Shown: one piece after another, positions 43,464 through 51,539 of the stretch
How positions within the stretch are numbered: position 1 is the stretch's first letter
How the letters are laid out: each line of letters opens with the position of its first letter
NCBI RefSeq assembly: GCF_016598615.1
Contig: NZ_CP066831.1
Coordinates: forward strand, 10,230,001-10,294,000
DNA length: 64,000 nucleotides
Source: Streptomyces liliifuscus
GTDB lineage: Bacteria; Actinomycetota; Actinomycetes; Streptomycetales; Streptomycetaceae
Direction: 5' to 3'
The notes under the pieces: model-generated
What the model was told of the DNA's origin: nothing
Seen by the model: only the letters and a program-made list of their open reading frames with translations
Database searches by the model: none
Made by a program: the position numbers and the translations under genes

Positions 43464-44641
43464 CCGGGGTCGGCCTTTCCGGGAGTGGAGGGGGCGAGGG
43501 TCGGCAGCACCGACTCGCCGATGGCCTCGATGAGTGCGGTGGGCGGATCGTACGAGCCGACGTGCTGGAGCAGGACGCCGGTGACTCCGGCCGCGTGCAG
43601 GGCCCGGAGGCGTTCCGCGATCCGGGCCGGGGTGCCGAAGAGGCAGAACTCCTCGGCGAAGCGGAGCGCGTTCTCGTCGCTGATCCAGGCCGAGCAGATC
43701 TCGACGGCCCTGGGCCAGTCCTCGGCGTGCACGAGGTCGGGGTAGATCCCCTCCACGTGTGCCGGCACGTCGACGTCGATCCCCGCCAGGGCGAGGAAGG
43801 ACGCGCCGCCGTTCTGGGCGATCGACGCGCAGATCGGCTTGAGCAGCCGAGCCTCGGCCGCCACGTCGTCGGTCACCGCGCAGAACGCGGAGACGGTCAG
43901 CGGTATCGCGTCGGCCGCGCGGCCCGCAGTCTCTGCGCCTTCCCGGACCCGGGCGGTGGCACTCGCGAGGGTGGTGGGCGAGATGCCGCTGAGGAGGATC
44001 ACACCGTCGGCGATCTCTCCGGCGAGCCGCAGGTTCCTGGGCCCGCTCGCGGCGAGGTGGAGAGGCACGCCGGGCCCGGGGTCGCGCAGCCGCGAGCGGA
44101 CCTTGCCCTCGAACTCCCACTCCTCGCCGTCCAGCAGGGCGCGCAGCAGGCCCAGGCCCTCGCGCATCTCCGCCGAGGTCGTCTGCCGCAGGCCGACGGG
44201 ACCGACCGAGCTGTTGCCCACGCCGAGGCCGAGCTTGAACCTGCCGGGTGCCAGTTCGGCCACACTGCGGGCGGCCGACGCGACCACGGCTGGGTGCCTC
44301 GTCGCGAGATTGGTGACCGCCGTACCGAGGCCGATGCGTTCTGTGCCCAGGGCGGCGGCGGTCAGGGTGGTGAACACGTCGCGCCACAGCAGTTGTGAGT
44401 CGGGGAACCAGGCGTCGTCGAAGCCGGTGGATTCCGCGTGGCGGACTGTTTCGACCACGCGGTCGGCTCGGTCGCACGGGGGGATGCGTATGCCCACGCG
44501 CAGCGGGGGGTGGTTGGCGGCCGCTGCGTCCGGCGGCGGCGCCGGCTGCGCCGAGCGCCCCGCCGGAAGGGTTGGTCCTTGGCTGCCGGCTGGTTGTGGC
44601 TGGGCGCGCAGTTCCCCGCGCCCCTTGTGGGGCGCCGTCAT
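43460..44641 (-). CDS. Luciferase-like (LLM) flavin-dependent oxidoreductase
   Basis: F420- or FMN-dependent TIM-barrel oxidoreductase. The core begins at about residue 46 (PLRVGIRIPPCDRADRVVET) and includes RIGLGTAVTN, GRFKLGLGVGNSSV and a C-terminal FGTPARIAERL. From ATG 44641 the product is 393 residues, but the first 16 (MTAPHKGRGELRAQPQ) are encoded by an interspersed palindromic repeat and the next 30 are low complexity. GTG 44497 would give 345 residues starting at the domain. ATG 44641 overlaps the aldolase stop (ATGA). The reaction is unknown; in this operon it could oxygenate or reduce a ring intermediate. Confidence 0.87.
   Translation of the reverse strand: MTAPHKGRGELRAQPQPAGSQGPTLPAGRSAQPAPPPDAAAANHPPLRVGIRIPPCDRADRVVETVRHAESTGFDDAWFPDSQLLWRDVFTTLTAAALGTERIGLGTAVTNLATRHPAVVASAARSVAELAPGRFKLGLGVGNSSVGPVGLRQTTSAEMREGLGLLRALLDGEEWEFEGKVRSRLRDPGPGVPLHLAASGPRNLRLAGEIADGVILLSGISPTTLASATARVREGAETAGRAADAIPLTVSAFCAVTDDVAAEARLLKPICASIAQNGGASFLALAGIDVDVPAHVEGIYPDLVHAEDWPRAVEICSAWISDENALRFAEEFCLFGTPARIAERLRALHAAGVTGVLLQHVGSYDPPTALIEAIGESVLPTLAPSTPGKADPG
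44599..44637. repeat. Interspersed extragenic palindrome, copy 2
   Basis: GCGCAGTTCCCCGCGCCCC-TTGT-GGGGCGC with a perfect 7-bp GCGCCCC/GGGGCGC stem. It abuts the aldolase stop codon. On the minus strand it is read as the first codons of the luciferase-like protein. Confidence 0.85.
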
Positions 44642-45651
44642 TTCTCGCTCCTTGCCGCGAGGTCCAGGGCCACGTCCGTGATCATGTCCTCCTGGCCGCC
44701 CACCATTCGGCGGCGGCCCACTTCCACGAGGATTTCGCGCGTGTCCAGGCCGTGGCGGGTGGCCGCGGTCTCGGCGTGGCGCAGGAAGCTGGAGTACACG
44801 CCCGCGTAGCCGAGACTGAGGGTCTCGCGGTCCACGCGAACCGGCCTGTCCTGGAGCGGGCGGACGAGATCGTCGGCCGCGTCCATGAGCGGGAAGAGGT
44901 CGCAGCCGTGGTCCCAGCCCATCAGGTCGGCCACCGCGACGAACGCTTCGAGGGGGCAGTTGCCCGCCCCGGCGCCCTGTCCGGCGAGCGAGGCGTCGAC
45001 GCGGGTGACGCCGTTCTCCACGGCCACCACGCTGTTGGCGACGCCCAGGCCGAGGTTGTGGTGGGCGTGGATGCCCAGTTCCGTTTCGGGGGACAGGACG
45101 TCCCGGTAGGCGCGGAAACGGTCGCGAACGCCGTCCATCGTCAGGCGGCCGCCGGAGTCGGTGACGTATACACAGTGCGCGCCGTACGACTCCATCAGCT
45201 TGGCCTGGCGGGCCAGTTCGGCCGGTTCGGCCATGTGGGACATCATCAGGAACCCGGCGACGTCCATGCCCAGCTCGCGCGCGGCGGCGATGTGCTGGGC
45301 GGAGATGTCGGCCTCGGTGCAGTGGGTGGCGACCCGCACCGAGCGGATGCCCAGGGAGTGCGCCTGTTTGAGGTCGTGGACGGTGCCTATGCCGGGCAGG
45401 AGGAGGGTGGTCGGGATCGCCCGGTGCACGGCGTCGACGACCGCCTCGATCCATTCCCAGTCGGTGTGCGCGCCCACTCCGTAGGTGATGCTGGAGCCCG
45501 CGAGTCCGTCGCCGTGGGAGACCTCGACGGCACGCACCCCGGCGGTGTCGAGGGCGGCGGCGATGGTGCGGGCCTGGGCGGTGGTGTAGCGGTGCCGGAC
45601 GGCGTGCATGCCGTCCCGCAGGGTCACGTCCTGGACGTACAGCGTGGTCAC
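44638..45651 (-). CDS. 4-hydroxy-2-oxovalerate aldolase
   Basis: 337-residue pyruvate aldolase of the DmpG/MhpE type, splitting 4-hydroxy-2-oxovalerate into pyruvate and acetaldehyde. The N-terminal motif DVTLRDGMHAVRH holds the catalytic Arg-Asp and a His. Metal-site histidines lie in ELGIHAHHNLGLGVAN, and the C-terminal communication domain (GRRRMVGGQEDM) contacts the partner dehydrogenase. GTG 45651 overlaps the stop of the acetaldehyde dehydrogenase gene (GTGA). The two enzymes normally form a channelling complex. Confidence 0.95.
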   Translation of the reverse strand: MTTLYVQDVTLRDGMHAVRHRYTTAQARTIAAALDTAGVRAVEVSHGDGLAGSSITYGVGAHTDWEWIEAVVDAVHRAIPTTLLLPGIGTVHDLKQAHSLGIRSVRVATHCTEADISAQHIAAARELGMDVAGFLMMSHMAEPAELARQAKLMESYGAHCVYVTDSGGRLTMDGVRDRFRAYRDVLSPETELGIHAHHNLGLGVANSVVAVENGVTRVDASLAGQGAGAGNCPLEAFVAVADLMGWDHGCDLFPLMDAADDLVRPLQDRPVRVDRETLSLGYAGVYSSFLRHAETAATRHGLDTREILVEVGRRRMVGGQEDMITDVALDLAARSEK

Positions 45652-46589
45652 TTGGTGGCCTCCGCGCTCTGGTGGGCGGCCAGGCGTTCCGCGGTGCGCA
45701 GCGCGGCCGAGGTCATGATGTCGAGGTTGCCCGCGTAGGCGGGCAGGTAGTGGGCGGCGCCCTCGACCTCCAGGAACACCGACACCTTCAGCGGTGTGGC
45801 GCCGGCGGGCACGAGCGAGCGCAGCGGGTCGTCGGTGCCGACCTGCTCGAACTGCACCCTCTGCTTCAGGCGGTAGCCCGGCACATAGGCCTGAACGCGC
45901 CCGACCATCTCCTCGACCGACGCGGTCACCGCCTGCTCGTCGCATGCGGAGACCAGGCAGTGCACGGTGTCCCGCATGATCAGCGGCGGTTCGGCCGGGT
46001 TGAGCACGATGATCGCCTTGCCGCGGGCCGCGCCGCCGACCTTCTCGATCGCGGAGGCCGTGGTCTCCGTGAACTCGTCGATGTTGGCCCGTGTGCCGGG
46101 ACCGGCGGAGCGGGAGGCGATCGAGGCCACGATCTCCCCGTAGTGCACGGGGGTCACGGCCGAGACGGCGGCGACGATCGGGATCGTGGCCTGTCCACCA
46201 CAGGTGACCATGTTGACGTTCGTGCTGTCGAGATGGGCGTCGGCGTTGACCGGCGGCACCACGTACGGGCCCAGGGCGGCCGGGGTGAGGTCGACGACCG
46301 TGCGTCCAAGACCCCGCAGTACGTGGTCGTGGCGGCGGTGGGCGCCCGCCGAGGTGGCGTCGAAGACGATCCTGACGTCGGCGAACTCGTCCAGGGTGGT
46401 CAGGCCGTCGACGCCCTCGTGCGTGGTGGCCACCTTGAGGCGGCGGGCGCGGGCCAGGCCGTCCGACTCCGGGTCGATGCCGGCCATCGCGGCGATCTCC
46501 AGCTCCTCGGACAACCGCAGCACCTTGATCATGAGATCGGTGCCGATGTTCCCGGAGCCGATGACGGCCACCTTCGTACGGGTGCTCAT
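45648..46589 (-). CDS. Acylating acetaldehyde dehydrogenase
   Basis: 313-residue DmpF/MhpF-type enzyme converting acetaldehyde plus CoA and NAD to acetyl-CoA. The Rossmann N-terminus is VAVIGSGNIGTDLM, the catalytic Cys is in NMVTCGGQATIP, and later segments VNADAHLDSTNV and IIVLNPAEPPLIMRDT match the family. It is coupled at both ends (ATGA from the hydratase, GTGA to the aldolase). Length is normal. Confidence 0.95.
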   Translation of the reverse strand: MSTRTKVAVIGSGNIGTDLMIKVLRLSEELEIAAMAGIDPESDGLARARRLKVATTHEGVDGLTTLDEFADVRIVFDATSAGAHRRHDHVLRGLGRTVVDLTPAALGPYVVPPVNADAHLDSTNVNMVTCGGQATIPIVAAVSAVTPVHYGEIVASIASRSAGPGTRANIDEFTETTASAIEKVGGAARGKAIIVLNPAEPPLIMRDTVHCLVSACDEQAVTASVEEMVGRVQAYVPGYRLKQRVQFEQVGTDDPLRSLVPAGATPLKVSVFLEVEGAAHYLPAYAGNLDIMTSAALRTAERLAAHQSAEATK

Positions 46590-47380
46590 GACCTGTCTCC
46601 CTCCGTCGCGAACTCCACTGCCAATCGGCCGAGTTGGCTGATGCGTGCCTCGAAGCGGTCACCCGGGGCGGCGACCGCCATCGGCCCGAGGGCTCCGGTG
46701 AGCACGACGTCCCCGGCCCGCAGCGGATCGCCCATGGCGGCCAGGGTGGAGGCGAGCCAGGCCGCCGCGTTGAGCGGGCTGCCCAGACAGTCGGCACCGG
46801 TGCCTTCGGAGACCACCTCGCCGGCCCGCGTCATCGTCATCCGTACGCCCCGCAGATCAAGTCCCGTGAGCGGTACGGGAGTTCCCCCGAGAACGAACAG
46901 GCCGCTGGAGGCGTTGTCCGCGACCGTGTCCACGAGGCCGATGTCCCAGCCGGCGATCCGGCTGTCCACGATCTCCAGCGCGGGCAGCGCGAAGTCCGTC
47001 GCCCGCAGCACGTCCACCACCGTGCAGTCCCGGTGCGGCAGATCGGCCTTGAGGACGAGGGCCACCTCCGCCTCCACCTTCGGCTGGATCAGCCGCCCGG
47101 CCGGGACCGAACCATCCTCCGCCACCGCCATGTCGGCGAACAGCGTCCCGAAGTCGGGCTGGTCCACACCGAGTTGGGCCTGGACGGCGGGCGAGGTCAG
47201 ACCGACCTTGCGGCCCACGATCCGCCGACCTGCCGCCACACCGCGCTCGACGTTCAGGCGCTGCACGGCGTAGGCGGCCTCCACACCGGTGACGTACGTG
47301 CGTACCGGAGCGCAGGCCGTGTTCGTGCGCGAAGCCTCCCGCAGTTCGTCGGCCGCCTTGACCACCTCCGGGGCGGTCAT
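46586..47380 (-). CDS. 2-keto-4-pentenoate hydratase
   Basis: 264-residue hydratase of the MhpD/DmpE family, adding water to 2-oxopent-4-enoate to give 4-hydroxy-2-oxovalerate. Typical segments are IVGRKVGLTSPAVQAQLGV, DFGTLFADM, PKVEAEVALVL with the metal-binding acids, and the C-terminal VVLTGALGPMAVAAPGD. ATG 47380 overlaps the ferredoxin stop. It provides the step before the aldolase. Confidence 0.94.
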   Translation of the reverse strand: MTAPEVVKAADELREASRTNTACAPVRTYVTGVEAAYAVQRLNVERGVAAGRRIVGRKVGLTSPAVQAQLGVDQPDFGTLFADMAVAEDGSVPAGRLIQPKVEAEVALVLKADLPHRDCTVVDVLRATDFALPALEIVDSRIAGWDIGLVDTVADNASSGLFVLGGTPVPLTGLDLRGVRMTMTRAGEVVSEGTGADCLGSPLNAAAWLASTLAAMGDPLRAGDVVLTGALGPMAVAAPGDRFEARISQLGRLAVEFATEGDRS

Positions 47381-47712
47381 CGTGCGCCGCCCGCGGTGGA
47401 GGTGACGAGCAGGGTGTCGACGCCCACGGGACCGAGGCCGGTCGCCCCGCCCGGTGTGCCCAGCGGCCCCGCACGCCCCGGCAGCGGCTCCTCGAAGAAG
47501 CGGCGGTTGTCCGCGCGGAACTCGGGGTCGGCGAGGCGGTCGACGGCGATGGCCTGTTCCGGACAGGCCGTCTCGCAGGCGCCGCAGTCGATGCACTCCA
47601 CCGGGTTGATGTAGAGCTTGCGCTCGCCCTCGTAGATGCAGTCGACCGGACACTCCTCCATGCAGGACCGGTCCATGATGTCGACACAGGCCGACCCGAT
47701 GACGTACGCCAT
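47377..47712 (-). CDS. 7Fe-type ferredoxin with C-terminal extension
   Basis: 111-residue ferredoxin. Cysteines 9, 17, 21 and 25 and cysteines 40, 43, 46 and 50 form two clusters; the C-x7-C-x3-C-x3-C spacing of the first suggests [3Fe-4S] plus [4Fe-4S]. About 50 extra residues, rich in Gly and Pro, follow the usual core. It starts 1 nt after the reductase stop, with its ribosome site GAGAAGGAG inside the reductase gene. It is the likely electron carrier from the reductase to the Rieske oxygenase. Confidence 0.93.
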   Translation of the reverse strand: MAYVIGSACVDIMDRSCMEECPVDCIYEGERKLYINPVECIDCGACETACPEQAIAVDRLADPEFRADNRRFFEEPLPGRAGPLGTPGGATGLGPVGVDTLLVTSTAGGAR

Positions 47713-47713
47713 G

Positions 47714-48736
47714 TCAGTTCTCCTTCTCCGTGGAGTGCCCGGGGAACAGGGCCGCCTCCGGATCGATGACGGTGGCCGCGTTGTTGACCGCGGTGGCGAC
47801 CTCGCCGAAGCCCACGGCGATCAGCCGGACCTTGCCCGGGTAGTCGGTGATGTCGCCCGCGGCGAACACGCGGGGCAGGTTGGTGGCCATCCGGGTGTCC
47901 ACGGCGATCCGCCGCGCCCGGAGCTCCAGCCCCCAGTCCTTGAGCGGGCCGAGGTCGGCGATGAAGCCGAGAGCGGCGACGACGGTGTGTGCGGGCAGGA
48001 GCCGGGTGGCCTTCGTGGTGCGGTGCCGGACCTCGATCCGCTCGACCCGGGACGCCCCGTGCAGGGCGCTCACCTCGGAGTCCGTGATGATCTCGATGCC
48101 CAGGGCCCGTACCTTGTCCACGGTTGCCCGATGGGCCCGGAAGCGCTCCGTGCGGTGGACGAGCCGGACCGACCGGGCGATCGGGGCCAGCGTCGCCGCC
48201 CAGTCGAAGGCGCTGTCACCGCCGCCGACGACCACGACGTCCTGGTCGGTGTGCTCGACCGGGTCGGGTACGAAGTAGACCTGGCCGCGGCCGAGATAGT
48301 CCTCGCCCGCGGGGAGCTGCCTGGGAGTGAAGGTCCCGACCCCGCCGGTGATCACAACTGCCCCGGCCCGCACGGCAGTTCCCTTGTCGCCGTGTACGAC
48401 CGGCCGGCCGTCGGTCTCGTGGGTGATGTGGAGTGCCCGGTGTCCCAGGAGGTAGCGGGGACCGTACGGCTGTGCCTGGGCGACCAGACTGTCGACCAGG
48501 TCGCGGCCGCGCACCGCCGGGAAACCGGCGATGTCGAAGATGGGCTTCTCGGGGTACATCGCGCTGATCTGGCCGCCGCACTGGGGCAGGACGTCCATGA
48601 CCGTGACGTTGAGTCCGCGGAAGCCCGCGCAGTAGGCGCCGTACAGGCCCGACGGTCCGGCGCCGATGATCAGGATGTCGGTCTCGATCACCGACGACTC
48701 GTCCGGGGCGACCGGCTCATCAGTAGGAACGCTCAT
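47714..48736 (-). CDS. Ferredoxin-NADP reductase, thioredoxin-reductase-like
   Basis: 340-residue flavoprotein of the TrxR-like ferredoxin-NADP reductase type. The FAD motif is DILIIGAGPSGLYGAYCAGF near residue 20 and the NAD(P) motif is VVVVGGGDSAFDWA. The C-terminal FAD contact is VFAAGDITDYPGKVRLIAVG. The redox-active CxxC of thioredoxin reductases is not present, as expected for this branch. It heads the second catabolic operon, and a putative operator lies 30 bp upstream. Electron flow would be NAD(P)H, reductase, ferredoxin, Rieske oxygenase. Confidence 0.93.
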   Translation of the reverse strand: MSVPTDEPVAPDESSVIETDILIIGAGPSGLYGAYCAGFRGLNVTVMDVLPQCGGQISAMYPEKPIFDIAGFPAVRGRDLVDSLVAQAQPYGPRYLLGHRALHITHETDGRPVVHGDKGTAVRAGAVVITGGVGTFTPRQLPAGEDYLGRGQVYFVPDPVEHTDQDVVVVGGGDSAFDWAATLAPIARSVRLVHRTERFRAHRATVDKVRALGIEIITDSEVSALHGASRVERIEVRHRTTKATRLLPAHTVVAALGFIADLGPLKDWGLELRARRIAVDTRMATNLPRVFAAGDITDYPGKVRLIAVGFGEVATAVNNAATVIDPEAALFPGHSTEKEN

Positions 48737-48765
48737 GGTCCAGGAGCGTATGGACGGGCGAGCCA

Positions 48766-48787
48766 CCGCCCAATGGAACCGGTCCGC
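48766..48787. promoter_or_regulatory. Putative IclR operator, site A
   Basis: CCGCCCAATGGA-ACCGGTCCGC, upstream of the ferredoxin reductase operon. It is identical at 18 of 22 positions to site B (60138-60159, opposite strand), including blocks CCGCCCAA and GGTCCGC, and at 16 of 22 to site C (55232-55253). Confidence 0.55.
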
Positions 48788-48819
48788 CTGACGGGACGCA
48801 CCGCCAAGCCCGGCGGCCC

Positions 48820-48857
48820 GGCGGTGGAAGCGCCGCGAACACGACGCTTCCACCGCC
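48820..48857. terminator. 13-bp hairpin between MaoC and reductase genes
   Basis: GGCGGTGGAAGCG (48820-48832) pairs perfectly with CGCTTCCACCGCC (48845-48857) across a 12-nt loop. It lies downstream of the MaoC gene and upstream of the reductase promoter, so it may end the first operon. Confidence 0.6.
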
Positions 48858-48947
48858 CTCTCGCTCATGGTCGACAGCCCCGGACCGGAGATCACCTTCG
48901 CCGACGCGGCTCTGCTGAAGGGCTGGTGGGGGCAGCACGGCAAGTGA
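48831..48947 (+). pseudogene. Possible 3' coding remnant on the plus strand
   Basis: In one plus-strand frame, about 38 codons before TGA 48945-48947 have strongly coding-like G/C at third positions. They end in FADAALLKGWWGQHGK, a plausible protein C-terminus. No start or upstream domain remains. The opposite frame is the arginine-rich end of the MaoC gene. It may be the tail of a gene lost when the operons were joined. Confidence 0.3.
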
Positions 48948-49341
48948 GGTCGACGTGCCCTGTGACGCAGGGAGCGCCGTCGTCCCGGAGCACGGAGACG
49001 TCGAGCGTCACCCGCACCCCTGAGCCGCACGGCGCCACCGTACGCACGGTGGCGGTCCAGGTGAGCGGTTCACCGGCCACGGCGGTCGTGACGTTGCGCC
49101 AGCTCACCGACGCCAGGCATGCGTCGGCCCCGGCCCACTCCAGCGCGTACCGGGTGAGCGTCTCACCGTGCAGCGTCGACTGCACGACCACGTCGGAGAA
49201 GCCCTCCGACGCGGCGAACCCGGCGTCGTAGTGGATGCGATGGGAGTTCCACGACACGGCGCTGAACCGGAACAACTGCAGCCTGCTGTGCGTGTACCGG
49301 CGCGGTGGGCAGACATCGCCGACGCCGGCAGGGGTGTTCAC
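48892..49341 (-). CDS. MaoC-like hydratase subunit (pair 1, C-terminal half)
   Basis: 149-residue hot-dog-fold protein. The hydratase region is VSWNSHRIHYDAGFAASEGF with the Asp/His pair expected of MaoC hydratases. GTG 49341 overlaps the stop of the partner gene (GTGA). The C-terminus (SAEPRRRR) looks like read-through into non-conserved sequence. With the partner it would form a two-hot-dog heterodimer acting on an acyl-CoA enoyl bond. A paralogous pair lies at 59170-60056. Confidence 0.85.
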   Translation of the reverse strand: MNTPAGVGDVCPPRRYTHSRLQLFRFSAVSWNSHRIHYDAGFAASEGFSDVVVQSTLHGETLTRYALEWAGADACLASVSWRNVTTAVAGEPLTWTATVRTVAPCGSGVRVTLDVSVLRDDGAPCVTGHVDLTCRAAPTSPSAEPRRRR

Positions 49342-49859
49342 GCGGTGACTTTCTTCGGGAGGGCGTCCAGGACGACGATCGTCTCGTCCACGGCGGTCAG
49401 TTCGTTCCCGTCCGGCGAGGTGAACCGGGTGGTGAGGCCGAGGAGTACGAAGTCGCCGGACCGGCCGTGCTTCCGCTCGGCCGAGGTGACCGCACGCGAC
49501 GCGGTGACCCGGGTGCCCGCGAGCGGGGCCCGGGTCAGGCGCACCGCCTGTCCGCCGTGCACCTGGCGGACCGGCAGGCCCTGGGTGCAGGGCGACTCCC
49601 TGACGGCCAGGCCGTCAGGCCGCAGTTCCTCCTCGGCGGGCCCGTCCTCCCAGCTCATGGTCGCCGCGAGGAAGAGCGGCGGGGCCTCGACCGGTTCCCC
49701 GGCCGCCTCCCGGGCCCGCGCCCGCCGCAGATAGCCGACATCGTCGACCGCCGCCGCGTACCGGCAGAACTCCTTGACGGTCACCGTGCCGCAGTCCTCG
49801 TCCTCCCACCGGCCGATGAGGCCACGGGCCCTGGACAGCACGTCGTCCAGCACGCTCAC
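49338..49859 (-). CDS. MaoC N-terminal-type dehydratase subunit (pair 1)
   Basis: 173-residue FAS1-like/MaoC_dehydrat_N hot-dog protein. The N-terminal helix (ARGLIGRWEDEDCGTVTVKEF) and the late TRFTSPDGNELTAVDETIVV match the partner-type fold, which lacks the catalytic loop. GTG 49859 overlaps the IclR stop, so IclR and both MaoC genes form one chain. Comparable heterodimers hydrate enoyl-CoA in steroid side-chain degradation, but no steroid genes are seen here. Confidence 0.86.
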   Translation of the reverse strand: MSVLDDVLSRARGLIGRWEDEDCGTVTVKEFCRYAAAVDDVGYLRRARAREAAGEPVEAPPLFLAATMSWEDGPAEEELRPDGLAVRESPCTQGLPVRQVHGGQAVRLTRAPLAGTRVTASRAVTSAERKHGRSGDFVLLGLTTRFTSPDGNELTAVDETIVVLDALPKKVTA

Positions 49860-50668
49860 AGGGCGGCCCGCAACGACCGGCCGATGCCCAGGCCCGCGGC
49901 ACGCAGTGCGCTCGCGTGTGCGGCGGCGTCCACCCGGTAGGTGGGAGCGGTGATGGACAGCGCGCCCGCAGGTGTCTCCTGCCGGCCGAAGACCGGCACG
50001 GCCATGCTCATGTAGCCGAGGCGGATCTCCTCCGCCTCGGTGGCGATGCCCTGCTCCCGGATCCGTTCGAGCTGCCCGCGCAGCAGGCCGGGTGAGGTGA
50101 TCGTGCGGCGGGTGAAGGGTTTCAGCCCGTTCCTGATCACCTCACCGAACAGCGCGGCGGGGGAGAAGGCGAGGATCGCCTTGCCGGTGGCCGTGCAGTA
50201 CAGCGGAAGCCGGCCCGCCACCCGGGACTCCTCGCTCAGCCCCCGGTGGGGCAGGATCTTCTCCAGATAGACGACGTCGAGCCCGTCGTGGATCGCGAAG
50301 TGGATGGTCTCCTGCGTGGCCAGCAGAAGATCCTCCATGTACGGCTGGGCCACCTCGCGCAGGATCCGCTGCCGGTGCACCCGCTGACCGATCTCGAACA
50401 GCCGCAGTCCGAGCCGGTAGTTGCACCCCGCTCTCTCCAACAGCCCCCAGACGACCAGCTCCTGACAGAGCCGGTGCACGGTGGCCTTGGCCACGCCCGT
50501 ACGGCGTACCAGGTCGGCGAGGGAGAGGGAACTGTCGTCGACGCTGAACGCCTCAAGGATGGGCCGGACCTTGCCGAGCACGGAGTTCATCGGGTCGGGA
50601 AAGGGCGAGGCGGGCGCATGCGCGGACGCGGCGGGCGATACGGCGTGATCGATCGGGACGACGGTCAT
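49856..50668 (-). CDS. IclR-family transcriptional regulator (2)
   Basis: 270-residue IclR regulator embedded in the catabolic operon. The helix-turn-helix (LSLADLVRRTGVAKATVHRL) is followed by the GAF-like sensing domain (FEIGQRVHRQRILREVAQPY, CTATGKAILAFSPAAL). ATG 50668 begins 10 nt after the hydrolase stop. IclR proteins commonly control aromatic catabolism with a pathway metabolite as effector. The 22-bp motif at three catabolic promoters (48766, 55232 and 60138) is its best candidate target. It is a likely paralogue of the IclR at 37531. Confidence 0.93.
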   Translation of the reverse strand: MTVVPIDHAVSPAASAHAPASPFPDPMNSVLGKVRPILEAFSVDDSSLSLADLVRRTGVAKATVHRLCQELVVWGLLERAGCNYRLGLRLFEIGQRVHRQRILREVAQPYMEDLLLATQETIHFAIHDGLDVVYLEKILPHRGLSEESRVAGRLPLYCTATGKAILAFSPAALFGEVIRNGLKPFTRRTITSPGLLRGQLERIREQGIATEAEEIRLGYMSMAVPVFGRQETPAGALSITAPTYRVDAAAHASALRAAGLGIGRSLRAAL

Positions 50669-50678
50669 GGCAGACACC

Positions 50679-51539
50679 TCACGACGATTTGGAGAGAAAC
50701 GCCAGGCTGAGCGGGTTGTAGAGATCGGCCTTCTCGTGCTGCGGCCAGTGCCCGCACTCGTTGAAGACCTCAAGACGGGCCCCGGGAATGGCGGCGGTGA
50801 TCGCCTCGGCCTCCGGGACGTCACCGAGCGGGTTCTTGTTGCCCCACACCACCAGGGTCGGAGCCTTGATACGCGCCATGCGGTCTTGGCGCAGCAGATT
50901 CCGCTCGCGCGCCTCCAACTCCTGCAACGCCAGCAGGTTGTGCAGGTTCTTCTGGAAGTCGGGGTGGTGGTAGATCTCGTAGCGCACCTGCGTCAGCTCG
51001 TCGCCCAACTCCTCGTCCCAGTCGGCCCACAGCAGCCGCAGCCGGTCCCGGGTGTAGGAGATCTCCTCGTTGAGGGCGGCGGCCCGGGTGGAGGTCTTCA
51101 GCCGCTCCATCACCGCCGGGTTGACCTTCGTACCGCCCATGCACAGCAGTTGGAGGGAGGCGACGCGCTCCGGGTACTCACTCGCCGCCCAGGACCCCAC
51201 CCAGCCGCCCAGCGACTCGCCGACCAGATGCGCGCGTTCGGCGCCCACCGCGTCCAGGTAGGCGATCAAGTGCCCGACGTACGCGGGGATTTCGCCCGGG
51301 CGGTCCGGCTTGCCGGTGTAGCCGTGGCCGAGCATGTCGATGGCATGGCAGCGGTAGCCGGCCGAGGCGTGCGCCGGGATGTTGCGTACGAACGCCTCCA
51401 GATGGCCGGTCGTGCCGTGCAGGAAGACGACGTGCTCGCCGTCCTCGGGGCCGGCCTGCAGGGCCCGGGTGGTGACATCGCCGGTCTCGACGTACGCGTG
51501 GCGGTAGTCGATGCCCGACAGCTCTGTCCAGATGCTCAT
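50679..51539 (-). CDS. Meta-cleavage product hydrolase (alpha/beta fold)
   Basis: 286-residue C-C bond hydrolase candidate, MhpC/BphD-like. Oxyanion segment VVFLHGTTGHLEAF, nucleophile Ser in VGESLGGWVGSW, Asp near WGNKNPLGDVP and His in NECGHWPQHE complete the triad. It follows the extradiol dioxygenase with an ATGA overlap, so it should cleave the ring-fission product. The product entering the hydratase would be 2-oxopent-4-enoate or a substituted form. Confidence 0.93.
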   Translation of the reverse strand: MSIWTELSGIDYRHAYVETGDVTTRALQAGPEDGEHVVFLHGTTGHLEAFVRNIPAHASAGYRCHAIDMLGHGYTGKPDRPGEIPAYVGHLIAYLDAVGAERAHLVGESLGGWVGSWAASEYPERVASLQLLCMGGTKVNPAVMERLKTSTRAAALNEEISYTRDRLRLLWADWDEELGDELTQVRYEIYHHPDFQKNLHNLLALQELEARERNLLRQDRMARIKAPTLVVWGNKNPLGDVPEAEAITAAIPGARLEVFNECGHWPQHEKADLYNPLSLAFLSKSS

